From positions 1-5,321 of the forward strand of contig CANJDY010000216.1 of NCBI GenBank assembly GCA_947472635.1: a DNA stretch of 5,321 nt, read 5' to 3'. This stretch comes from Chitinophagaceae bacterium. GTDB taxonomy: Bacteria > Bacteroidota > Bacteroidia > Chitinophagales > Chitinophagaceae. Positions 1-5,321 of this stretch are shown here, piece by piece; the first letter of the stretch is position 1, and each line of letters begins with the position of its first letter. Both the position numbers and the translations under genes were made by a program. The notes below the pieces were generated by a model that was not told the DNA's origin, searched no databases, and saw nothing but the letters and a program-made list of their open reading frames with translations.

Positions 1-233
1 TAAGACTGTTCTTCCACCGCTTTGTTATTTTTCCACCAACGGAAACCTATAAAACCTACAATAACAAAAGGCATCATCATTAGGTAGAGGATTCCGCTAT
101 TCATTCCTTGGGCTGGCTTTTCCCCCATTTGCTGAGCAGTTTTTGTACATAATGAGCACTGGGCATCAACAGTAAACTGCGAAAACAACAAGATTTGGAA
201 AGAGAATAAAATAATAAGTGTAATTTTTTTCAT
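1..233 (-). CDS. Small secreted/membrane CxxC protein, runs to the window edge
   Basis: The start at 233 opens a frame of 77 codons that is still open at the window edge; the last two bases read TA, so a stop may lie one base outside. Residues 1-24 form a signal peptide or first membrane segment (Lys2-Lys3, then a hydrophobic stretch). Next comes a Cys-Ser-Leu-Cys pair (C26, C29), a short polar stretch, the block NSGILYLMMMP (45-55), one membrane helix (about 47-64) and a charged tail beginning RWWKNN. I recall this arrangement (signal, CxxC, N-x-GI-x-YLM-x-x-P, helix) from small uncharacterised Bacteroidota proteins, often encoded near cytochrome c oxidase assembly genes, but that context lies outside the window. 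A redox or metal role for the cysteines is only inference. A perfect -7 element lies just upstream. Confidence 0.8.
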   Translation of the reverse strand, partial: MKKITLIILFSFQILLFSQFTVDAQCSLCTKTAQQMGEKPAQGMNSGILYLMMMPFVIVGFIGFRWWKNNKAVEEQS

Positions 234-240
234 CGAATCA

Positions 241-248
241 CAAAGTTA
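241..248 (-). promoter_or_regulatory. -7 promoter element for the minus-strand CxxC gene
   Basis: Read on the minus strand this is TAACTTTG, a perfect fit to the Bacteroidota -7 consensus TAnnTTTG. It ends 7 bases before the ATG at 233, so transcription would begin within a few bases of the start codon and the mRNA would have almost no leader. No convincing TTG -33 box is seen at the usual distance upstream. Confidence 0.5.
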
Positions 249-363
249 ATACCCTTTTGATGAAACTGTCTACTTGTTAAGCGATTTAAATTTTTAAGGG
301 ATCTATCTCTTGGAAAAATCAGTCATTCAATTCTTTTAATCAGTAATCCCTCGTTTAACTGAC

Positions 364-398
364 TTTGCTATTTTTACATCCCGATTTATCTACCTTTG
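364..398 (+). promoter_or_regulatory. Bacteroidota-type promoter for the kdnA-like gene
   Basis: TTTG at 364-367 and TACCTTTG at 391-398 (perfect TAnnTTTG) are separated by 23 bp, at the long end of the spacing known for Bacteroidota housekeeping promoters. The expected start of transcription near 403-406 leaves a leader of about 25 bases before the ATG at 431. This also argues against the in-frame TTG at 365 as a start codon, because that TTG is part of the -33 box. Confidence 0.6.
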
Positions 399-430
399 CA
401 GATATATGTTTTACTAAAAATATTACCACT

Positions 431-1648
431 ATGCCCGGTTTTGAATTTTTTGGCGACGAAGAACGCAAAGAAGTAAATGATGTATTGGAAACTGGCATCT
501 TAATGCGATACGGATTTGATGCAGCCCGCAAAGGAATCTGGAAGGCAAAGGAACTGGAGCAAGCCATTTGCTCAAGCTTTGACTGTACCCATGCTCAACT
601 GGTAAGTAGCGGAACGGCTGCACTAACTGCTGCATTAACGGCACTTGGGGTAGGCTATGGGGATGAAGTAATTATACCCTCTTTTACTTTTGTTGCAAGC
701 TTTGAAGCCGTTCTTAGTGTAGGTGCCATTCCCGTTCTCGTTGATGTAGACGATACCCTTACCTTGAGTCCGATAGCTGTTAGGAATGCCCTAACCCCAC
801 AAACAAAATGTATCATGCCGGTGCATATGTGTGGAAGTATGGCAGATATGGATGAACTGGTGGCGATTTGTAAAGCGCACCAGCTGGTATTACTGGAAGA
901 TGCCTGCCAAAGTATTGGGGCAACTTACAAAGGGAAAAAGTTAGGTACCATTGGTGATGCCGGTACATTTAGTTTTGATTTTGTAAAAACCATTACCTGC
1001 GCAGAAGGAGGGGTGGTAATGACCAACCGAGAAGATATTTACGAGGCATGTGATGGCTTTAGTGACCATGGGCATGATCATAAAGGAGTAGACAGAGGTG
1101 CCGATCTTCATCCTTTTATCGGATACAATTCCCGTATCAGTGAGTTGCATGCTGCAGTTGGGCTTGCGCAAATAAAAAAATTACCGCAGTTTTTAACAAC
1201 ACAGCGGGCTAACAATAAAGCTTTAAGGGATATTTTATCCTTGATACCCGAAATCAGTTTTCGGAGGGTGCCGGATGAAGCAGGAGATAGTTGTACTTTT
1301 TTAAGCTGGTTTCTACCCTCAGCCGAAATTACAAAAGCAGTCGTAAACGAAATGAGGACGCAAGGAATTATGGGAGGACATTTTTATTGGTTCGATAATA
1401 ACTGGCATTATATCAGTAAGTGGGACCATTTAAAAAAATCGGTTACCCTTAATAAATTGCATCCCGATCTGAAGGCTGCTGTAATCCATCATGCCAACAA
1501 AGACTTTTCTGCCAGCGATGCAGTAATGAGTAGATGTGTTTCCACCCTTATTAGTTTATTGTGGACTCCTGAGCAAATACAAGAAAAAGGCAGACTAATG
1601 ACGACAGTAATAAAAAAAGTGTTGAATGACCATGCAGTAACTTATTAA
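431..1648 (+). CDS. kdnA: KdnA-like PLP aminotransferase (8-amino-3,8-dideoxy-manno-octulosonate transaminase)
   Basis: A 405-residue member of the DegT/DnrJ/EryC1/StrS aminotransferase family. Visible motifs: SSGTAA (59-64, cofactor phosphate loop), EDACQS (156-161, with D157 facing the pyridine nitrogen and Q160), and SFDFVKTIT with K186 as the Schiff-base lysine, followed by the EGG loop. Several blocks match my memory of Shewanella KdnA rather than generic sugar aminotransferases: the MPGFE start, VHMCGSMADMDE, SDHGHDH (211-217) and FYWFDNNWHY (318-327). KdnA uses glutamate to aminate the oxidised C8 of Kdo, giving Kdo8N for the inner core of lipopolysaccharide; it is cytosolic. The start at 431 is chosen because MPGFE begins the family and because the longer in-frame extension to a TTG at 365 runs back through the promoter. 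The partner dehydrogenase KdnB is not in the window. Family assignment is near certain; the exact substrate is inferred from similarity. Confidence 0.82.
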   Translation: MPGFEFFGDEERKEVNDVLETGILMRYGFDAARKGIWKAKELEQAICSSFDCTHAQLVSSGTAALTAALTALGVGYGDEVIIPSFTFVASFEAVLSVGAIPVLVDVDDTLTLSPIAVRNALTPQTKCIMPVHMCGSMADMDELVAICKAHQLVLLEDACQSIGATYKGKKLGTIGDAGTFSFDFVKTITCAEGGVVMTNREDIYEACDGFSDHGHDHKGVDRGADLHPFIGYNSRISELHAAVGLAQIKKLPQFLTTQRANNKALRDILSLIPEISFRRVPDEAGDSCTFLSWFLPSAEITKAVVNEMRTQGIMGGHFYWFDNNWHYISKWDHLKKSVTLNKLHPDLKAAVIHHANKDFSASDAVMSRCVSTLISLLWTPEQIQEKGRLMTTVIKKVLNDHAVTY

Positions 1649-1649
1649 A

Positions 1650-1680
1650 AAAGTTGTCGGCTTTTTGAGCCGGCAGCTTT
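1650..1680. terminator. Bidirectional intrinsic terminator between convergent genes
   Basis: AAAGTTGTCGGCT (1650-1662) pairs with AGCCGGCAGCTTT (1668-1680) to give a 13-bp stem with two G-U pairs and a 5-base loop (TTTTG). It begins 2 bases after the aminotransferase stop. On the plus strand the stem runs into TTT-CCCC-TTTT-C-TT. On the minus strand it is followed by a longer T run, so it can also end the convergent gene that stops at 1707. Confidence 0.85.
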
Positions 1681-1706
1681 CCCCTTTTCTTACAGCTTCG
1701 GTAAAA

Positions 1707-2033
1707 CTAATTTTTTCTAAATTTCCCTTCCAAGCGATCGCAATCAACTACACTACCCAGACGAAAACGCAATGGTATCTTCGTGCTTTTTTCAAATTTT
1801 ATTTCCTGCTTACAAAAATAGCCTAACCGATCTGTATAAAAATTTGGAGTAATAATTTGCTTTGCTACCTCCGAAGAGGCGACCATTTGCAAGGCATAAT
1901 ACGCCTTTTTATTCGGGCTTTTCAATAACAACCGCTGAAAGAATTTGGCCGGTTTATCTTCTTGGTTTTGTGAAAAAGCAGTGCTCGACACAAAAACCAT
2001 GCAAAAAAATATAATTTTAGCTTTTTTATTCAC
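1707..2033 (-). CDS. Secreted hypothetical protein, 108 residues, GTG start
   Basis: I do not know the function. Residues 1-21 form a signal peptide (N-K-K-A-K, a hydrophobic core, then AFSQ), so the mature protein is probably periplasmic, about 87 residues and basic. The C-terminal half carries YFCKQE (72-77), KIPLRFRLGS (85-94) and DCDRLEGK (97-104), with cysteines at 74 and 98 that could pair. This block looks like one I associate with small uncharacterised Bacteroidota proteins. GTG at 2033 is chosen because the next in-frame ATG (2000, Met12) would cut away the basic head of the signal peptide. An ATG at 2040 lies in another frame and stops after four codons. The gene converges on the aminotransferase gene and shares its terminator. 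No clear promoter is seen upstream; the best -7 candidate has one mismatch. Confidence 0.75.
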   Translation of the reverse strand: MNKKAKIIFFCMVFVSSTAFSQNQEDKPAKFFQRLLLKSPNKKAYYALQMVASSEVAKQIITPNFYTDRLGYFCKQEIKFEKSTKIPLRFRLGSVVDCDRLEGKFRKN

Positions 2034-2124
2034 CTTTCATTGTTGAATGTTTGTAAATTTACTGCAAATTAAATTACTGCATTGGTAGTTTTCGGTACCC
2101 TTATTCATTTGTAGACTTAGCACT

Positions 2125-2132
2125 TATGTTTG
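2125..2132 (+). promoter_or_regulatory. Possible -7 promoter element upstream of rpoN
   Basis: TATGTTTG fits TAnnTTTG exactly. The nearest TTTG upstream (2108-2111) is only 13 bp away, too close for a standard -33 box, and nothing better is seen at 19-23 bp. If it is used, rpoN has a leader of about 135-140 bases containing the inverted repeat at 2145-2202. Confidence 0.35.
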
Positions 2133-2144
2133 GCTAATAACAAT

Positions 2145-2202
2145 ACTGCGTCAATGGGCTGTCAAAAATTCACCAACGGGTCATTTTTCATGATAACGCA
2201 GT
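2145..2202 (+). other. Inverted repeat / possible structured leader before rpoN
   Basis: ACTGCGT (2145-2151) is the exact reverse complement of ACGCAGT (2196-2202). Nested inside, AAAAAT (2164-2169) pairs with ATTTTT (2183-2188) around a 13-base loop. Together they could fold into a two-part hairpin between the possible -7 element and the rpoN start. It has no T run, so it is not a standard terminator. It could be a leader structure, part of an extragenic repeat, or chance in AT-rich DNA. The rest of the 237-bp gap between 2041 and 2277 shows nothing else I can support. Confidence 0.3.
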
Positions 2203-2277
2203 GAGCTTACCGTTCAATAAAGCTGCTACAATTGATACAACCAATACGATTACCCTAAAGAGATAACGGCAACAAAT

Positions 2278-3765
2278 ATGGCTTTAAGTCAAGGACTATA
2301 TCAAAGACAATTACAAAAATTATCACCTCAACAAATTCAGTTAATGAAATTGTTACAGGTACCTACTGCCTTATTGGAAGAAAGGATTAAGGAAGAGCTA
2401 GAAGAAAATCCTGCGCTAGAAACAGGAGAAGAAGAAGATGCAGAGGAGTTTGAAAACGACCCAACCGAAGAATTTGAAACGAAAGAAGAGGAATTTGAAT
2501 TAGACGGGAGCAAAGATGAATATGAAAATATAGATATCAGTGATTATGTTCAGGATGGGGACGATGATATTGCGGATTACAGAATGAGAGATGAAAATTA
2601 TCCTGAACCCGATGACAATAAAGTAATTCCACATAAAGTGGAAACCGGATTCATCGATATGATGCTTGAACAGGTTGGTCAATTAAATTTAGATGAACAC
2701 AAACAGCTGGTAGCGGAGCAAATTATAGGAAATCTGGATGATGACGGATATCTTAGAAGAGATATCAGTGCGATTGTTGATGACCTTGCCTTTAGACAAA
2801 ATGTGCAAACTACTGAAGAAGAAATTTCGGAACTGGTATTGCAGATTCAACAGTTTGATCCTCCAGGGGTATGTGCTAGAAATTTACAGGAATGCTTACT
2901 CATTCAGTTGGAAAGAAGAATTGGCGAAGGTGGGGTAGTAGAAATGGCCATTAAAGTACTAGGAAAATATTTTGACGAGTTTACCAAAAAGCACTACGAA
3001 AAAATTCAACGTGGGCTAAATATCACAGATGATCAACTTAGAGAAATCATTCACCAAATTGTCAAGTTAAATCCAAAACCCGGTGGCAATATCGGCGGAA
3101 GCGGTAAAGGAGAAGGATATGTGATTCCCGATTTTTTTATTGTAAATAATATCGGCAAATTGGAACTTACCCTCAATAGCCGAAATGCCCCTGACCTTAG
3201 AATTAGTGAAGGCTACCGTGATATGCTCAAAGATTATGACCGCGGCACAAAAAAAGACAAAAGACAAAAAGAGGCGGTATTGTTTATCAAGCAAAAAATT
3301 GATTCCGCCAAATGGTTTATTGATGCCATAAAACAACGGCAACATACGCTGATGAGCACAATGGAAGCCATCATGAATTATCAATATGATTTTTTTGTAA
3401 CTGGCGATGAAACCGAAATGAGACCAATGATTTTAAAAGATATTGCTGAAAAGACTAATCTTGATATTAGTACGGTAAGCCGGGTTGCCAATAGCAAGTT
3501 TGTTCAAACCGAATTTGGCACCTATAGATTAAAATTTTTCTTCAGTGAAAGTTTACAAACTGATAGTGGGGAAGAAGTAAGTACCCGAGAAGTAAAAAAA
3601 ATTCTGAGTGACCTAATTGGTGAAGAAAGTAAAAAACAGCCTTTAAGTGATGAAAGATTGACTGAATTGCTACAGGAAAAAGGTTATAATATTGCAAGAA
3701 GAACAGTTGCCAAATACAGAGAGCAACTGAATGTACCGGTAGCAAGATTAAGAAAAGAATTATAA
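2278..3765 (+). CDS. rpoN: RNA polymerase sigma-54 factor RpoN
   Basis: A full-length 495-residue sigma-54, which directs RNA polymerase to -24/-12 promoters and needs an AAA+ enhancer-binding activator to open them. Region I is the Gln/Leu-rich activator-contact segment (about 1-48, including LSPQQIQLMKLL). Region II is an unusually acidic linker (about 49-115; roughly half of residues 49-87 are Asp or Glu). The core-binding part follows (about 120-320, with FDPPGVCARNLQECL at 193-207 and LNPKPGG at 264-270). A helix-turn-helix near 384-411 (LKDIAEKTNLDISTVSRVAN) serves -12 recognition. The RpoN box ARRTVAKYRE at 473-482 contacts the -24 element. The ATG gives the usual MAL...Q...QKLSPQQIQLMKLLQ start; there is no Shine-Dalgarno sequence, as is normal for the phylum. 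Two same-strand genes follow at 18 and 36 bp. Nothing is missing or broken. No cognate activator or -24/-12 site is seen in the window. Confidence 0.98.
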   Translation: MALSQGLYQRQLQKLSPQQIQLMKLLQVPTALLEERIKEELEENPALETGEEEDAEEFENDPTEEFETKEEEFELDGSKDEYENIDISDYVQDGDDDIADYRMRDENYPEPDDNKVIPHKVETGFIDMMLEQVGQLNLDEHKQLVAEQIIGNLDDDGYLRRDISAIVDDLAFRQNVQTTEEEISELVLQIQQFDPPGVCARNLQECLLIQLERRIGEGGVVEMAIKVLGKYFDEFTKKHYEKIQRGLNITDDQLREIIHQIVKLNPKPGGNIGGSGKGEGYVIPDFFIVNNIGKLELTLNSRNAPDLRISEGYRDMLKDYDRGTKKDKRQKEAVLFIKQKIDSAKWFIDAIKQRQHTLMSTMEAIMNYQYDFFVTGDETEMRPMILKDIAEKTNLDISTVSRVANSKFVQTEFGTYRLKFFFSESLQTDSGEEVSTREVKKILSDLIGEESKKQPLSDERLTELLQEKGYNIARRTVAKYREQLNVPVARLRKEL

Positions 3766-3772
3766 ATCAGCC

Positions 3773-3789
3773 CTCCATTTTAAATGGGG
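3773..3789 (+). promoter_or_regulatory. Small hairpin covering the first ATG of the downstream gene
   Basis: CTCCATT (3773-3779) pairs with AATGGGG (3783-3789) over a 3-base loop, a 7-bp stem with one G-U pair. The 3' arm contains the ATG at 3784-3786. No T run follows, so it is a poor terminator. It might hinder initiation at that ATG and favour the in-frame ATGs at 3799 or 3805, or mark an RNA-processing point between rpoN and the next gene. Confidence 0.35.
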
Positions 3790-4485
3790 TATTTAAATAT
3801 GCAAATGGCAAGCCAAGTTATAGAAAATAAAGAAGCAGTAACAACATCAGCTGAGAACCATTCTCTAATAATAAGGCTATTGGCTAATTTTTTTTCTTAC
3901 TCATTTCACCCCATTCTCATTCCGCTGTATGTAACATGGGCGCTGGCTTTTATTCATCCCACCTATTTTGTAGGCTTTAGCTCAATGGGGAAAAATAAAA
4001 TATTGCTGCTAGTAGCCATTAATGCCTTTGCATTTCCTGTGATTGCCGTTTTGCTGCTGAAGGGATTAGGATTTATACAGTCCATCTTTTTAAAAACACA
4101 AAAAGACCGGATCATACCCTACATCGCATCCATGACCTTTTTCTTTTGGACACAATATGTATTGAGAGAACAAAGCTATGTTCCGAGAATATTAGTTGCC
4201 TTTATGTTTGGAGTTTTCATATCCTCATCGGCCGCTTTGATTGCCAATATCTACTATAAAATAAGCATGCATGCAATAGGAATGGGCGGACTGCTTGGAT
4301 TGTTTCTGGTAATTATGCAACAAAATACCATGTTGATGACAGGTCCCTTAACAGCGGCTTTTTTGATTACAGGCCTTGTCTGCACTTCCCGGATGATTGT
4401 AAGCGATCACCGGCCAAAAGAAATATACGCAGGCCTGCTAGTTGGTTTAATCTGCCAGTTTATTGGAGCCGCCATTCATTTATAA
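3784..4485 (+). CDS. Divergent PAP2-like integral membrane protein
   Basis: A 233-residue protein with about six or seven membrane helices (roughly 36-57, 72-93, 113-127, 135-158, 165-179, 186-200, 215-231). Degenerate forms of the three PAP2 phosphatase motifs occur in order: KTQKDRIIP (104-112) for K-x6-RP, KISMHA (159-164, H163) for PSGH, and SRMIVSDHRPKE (202-213) for SR-x5-H-x3-D, with R203 and H209 kept and Glu in place of Asp. PAP2 enzymes remove phosphate from lipid phosphates such as phosphatidic acid or undecaprenyl pyrophosphate. Whether this one is active is open, since motif 2 lacks the usual Pro-Ser-Gly. The first ATG is 18 bp after the rpoN stop and lies in a hairpin; Met6 (3799) and Met8 (3805) are reasonable alternatives, and residues 1-28 are polar and not needed for the fold. 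Probably co-transcribed with rpoN. PAP2 similarity is my motif reading; "membrane protein" is the safe call. Confidence 0.8.
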   Translation: MGYLNMQMASQVIENKEAVTTSAENHSLIIRLLANFFSYSFHPILIPLYVTWALAFIHPTYFVGFSSMGKNKILLLVAINAFAFPVIAVLLLKGLGFIQSIFLKTQKDRIIPYIASMTFFFWTQYVLREQSYVPRILVAFMFGVFISSSAALIANIYYKISMHAIGMGGLLGLFLVIMQQNTMLMTGPLTAAFLITGLVCTSRMIVSDHRPKEIYAGLLVGLICQFIGAAIHL

Positions 4486-4521
4486 TATTATAAACTAGTA
4501 GTCCTTACATTTTTATCCATC

Positions 4522-4971
4522 ATGCTGATTACTGAAAAAATAGGGAATATCAATTTTTATAACATCAATAACCGAAAGATCGATTACCTGATGTTGGAAT
4601 GGCATGAAGCTAATAAAAGGGTATTACACAAGCAAACGGTCGCTGGACTGAACGTAATGATTGAATTGGCAAATGAAACGCAATCGCTCATTGAAGGCGA
4701 CATTATTTATGAAGACGATTTTAACATTATCGTGATAGAACTCAAAGAGTGCGATACAATCGTATTGCGGCCAAAAACGATGTTGGAAATGGGTCGAATT
4801 TGTAATGAAATTGGCATAAAACAACAGCAAGTCTTCTATCAAACAGATGAAATATTGATTGCGTTTGAAGCAGCTCTTTTTCAATCTTTTTTAGCAGCGG
4901 GTTACGATGTTAGTCAGGAAAAAAGGAAACTCGTAACCCCATTAACAAAATCGAATCGTCATTTGAACTGA
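4522..4971 (+). CDS. ureE: UreE-like urease accessory protein lacking the usual metal-binding histidines
   Basis: UreE is a cytosolic homodimer that hands nickel to the urease maturation complex. This 149-residue protein follows the Bacteroidota UreE pattern: LEWHEANKRVLHKQT (25-39), an N-terminal beta domain with G-x-N-V-x-I-x-L and the EGDIIYEDD turn (58-66), then a metallochaperone-like domain (about 76-141) ending FEAALFQSFLAAGY (115-128) and EKRKLVTPL (133-141). Oddly, the segment that in most UreE reads G-N-(K/R)-H reads G98-I-K-Q101, so the invariant nickel-binding His (His96 in Klebsiella UreE) is Gln. The downstream His pair and the His-rich tail are also missing; only H28, H36 and H147 remain. 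No ureA/B/C/D/F/G gene is present in the window. It starts 36 bp after the membrane-protein gene on the same strand, with no clear promoter of its own. The fold assignment is good; a working nickel chaperone is doubtful. Confidence 0.8.
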   Translation: MLITEKIGNINFYNINNRKIDYLMLEWHEANKRVLHKQTVAGLNVMIELANETQSLIEGDIIYEDDFNIIVIELKECDTIVLRPKTMLEMGRICNEIGIKQQQVFYQTDEILIAFEAALFQSFLAAGYDVSQEKRKLVTPLTKSNRHLN

Positions 4972-5151
4972 GGCCCCACTTGTATATAAACTTAGCATAA
5001 CAACTAAGCGACACTCCATTGCTAATAGCTGATAGATTTCCCTTTGCGCAGATTTTTAGTTTCGCCTGAGCATAAACAGCAGCATTTTGTATACGCTGCC
5101 AATTTGATAAAGCGGTGGAATAATCACTACAAAAGATTAGAGTTTTTACTA
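4972..5151. other. Intergenic region without a convincing gene
   Basis: No promoter or T-tailed terminator is seen here. Weak hairpins are CTTAG/CTAAG around an 8-base loop near 4990-5010 and GCAGC/GCTGC around 12 bases near 5080-5100. On the minus strand, 5161 down to 4913 is open for 83 codons (stop at 4912-4910) but has no ATG, GTG or TTG near its beginning and runs into the 3' end of ureE. It may be a decayed gene end, a copy of a dispersed extragenic repeat, or chance. Confidence 0.3.
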
Positions 5152-5183
5152 TTGACTTAGGTTAGCTGCATTTTTTAACTTTA
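5152..5183 (+). promoter_or_regulatory. Bacteroidota-type promoter for the last gene
   Basis: TTG at 5152-5154 and TAACTTTA at 5176-5183 (TAnnTTTG with one mismatch at the last base) are 21 bp apart, within the normal spacing. Transcription would start near 5188-5192, leaving a leader of about 10 bases before the ATG at 5201. It suggests the last gene is transcribed separately from the rpoN group. Confidence 0.6.
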
Positions 5184-5200
5184 CAGTAAACCCTACTCCT

Positions 5201-5321
5201 ATGAATACTAAAACCTACTCTCCGTCATTTTTTTCGGTCTTATCAAAGTTTTTCAACAACGTTTTTAAGAGCCTTTTTGAATCAAGCGATAAGCGAAACA
5301 TCAAGCGTTTGCGCGATTATA
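5201..5321 (+). CDS. N-terminus of a gene cut by the window edge, possibly SecA
   Basis: Forty complete codons are visible from ATG 5201, then one base. The start has a good promoter close upstream, so the gene is real. After a Ser/Phe-rich head (1-20) the segment FKSLFESSDKRNIKRLRDY (22-40) resembles the first residues of SecA, the cytosolic ATPase of the Sec export pathway, where a short amphipathic helix with K-x-F-G-S is followed by a basic D-R-x-x-(R/K)-x helix. If so, it has an N-terminal extension of about 15-20 residues. The match is short and lies in a variable part of SecA, so the identity is tentative; none of the Walker motifs are in view. Confidence 0.5.
   Translation, partial: MNTKTYSPSFFSVLSKFFNNVFKSLFESSDKRNIKRLRDY

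Noticed and set aside
365..430. N-terminal extension of the aminotransferase from a TTG at 365
   Set aside because: The TTG is part of the -33 box of a good promoter, and family members begin with MPGFE, which is at 431.
2130..2204. Short plus-strand frame (TTG 2130 or ATG 2154 to the TGA at 2202-2204), 17-25 codons, before rpoN
   Set aside because: Too short, no promoter at the right distance, no recognisable peptide; more likely part of the non-coding leader.
3067..3384. Minus-strand 105-codon frame inside rpoN
   Set aside because: Shadow of a strongly conserved coding region, with no homology that I recognise and no promoter.
4506..4513. TACATTTT as a -7 element for the ureE-like gene
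   Set aside because: One mismatch and no TTG at 17-23 bp upstream; co-transcription with the preceding gene is simpler.
4624..4884. Minus-strand 86-codon frame inside the ureE-like gene
   Set aside because: Lies wholly opposite a better supported gene and has no recognisable features.
5109..5120. AAAGCGGTGGAA, which matches 12-23 in inverted orientation
   Set aside because: A single 12-bp inverted match is expected by chance when all pairs of positions in 5.3 kb are compared; no further flanking similarity.

Overview
The window looks like chromosomal DNA from a Bacteroidota bacterium, probably of the Chitinophagaceae type. The evidence is AT-rich DNA, starts without Shine-Dalgarno sequences, upstream elements fitting the Bacteroidota promoter (TTG, about 17-23 bp, TAnnTTTG), and proteins typical of that phylum (sigma-54, a Bacteroidota-style UreE, small secreted hypotheticals). 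The family is an inference. I see no mobile element, CRISPR array, rRNA or tRNA.

Layout. On the minus strand, 1-233 encodes a 77-residue secreted or membrane-anchored CxxC protein that runs to the window edge. It diverges from a PLP-dependent aminotransferase at 431-1648 (+). That enzyme strongly resembles KdnA, which puts the 8-amino group on Kdo8N, the 8-amino form of the lipopolysaccharide sugar Kdo. A 13-bp hairpin at 1650-1680 separates it from a convergent 108-residue secreted hypothetical (1707-2033, minus), and its base composition lets it terminate transcription both ways. A non-coding stretch with a possible promoter element and a foldable leader precedes rpoN (2278-3765), an intact 495-residue sigma-54. 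Close behind on the same strand lie a divergent PAP2-like membrane protein (3784-4485) and a UreE-like protein (4522-4971), probably co-transcribed with rpoN. After about 230 bp without a convincing gene comes a clear promoter and the first 40 codons of a gene (5201 to the edge) that resembles the N-terminus of SecA.

How the genes relate. The window is mostly housekeeping and envelope functions: lipopolysaccharide sugar amination, a possible lipid phosphatase-like protein, small secreted proteins, and sigma-54 for alternative promoters. They do not form one obvious pathway. The most unusual points are the UreE-like protein that lacks the usual histidine metal ligands and has no urease gene nearby, the KdnA-like enzyme standing without its KdnB partner, and the membrane protein that keeps degenerate versions of all three PAP2 motifs. 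I did not find a convincing new multi-gene system here.
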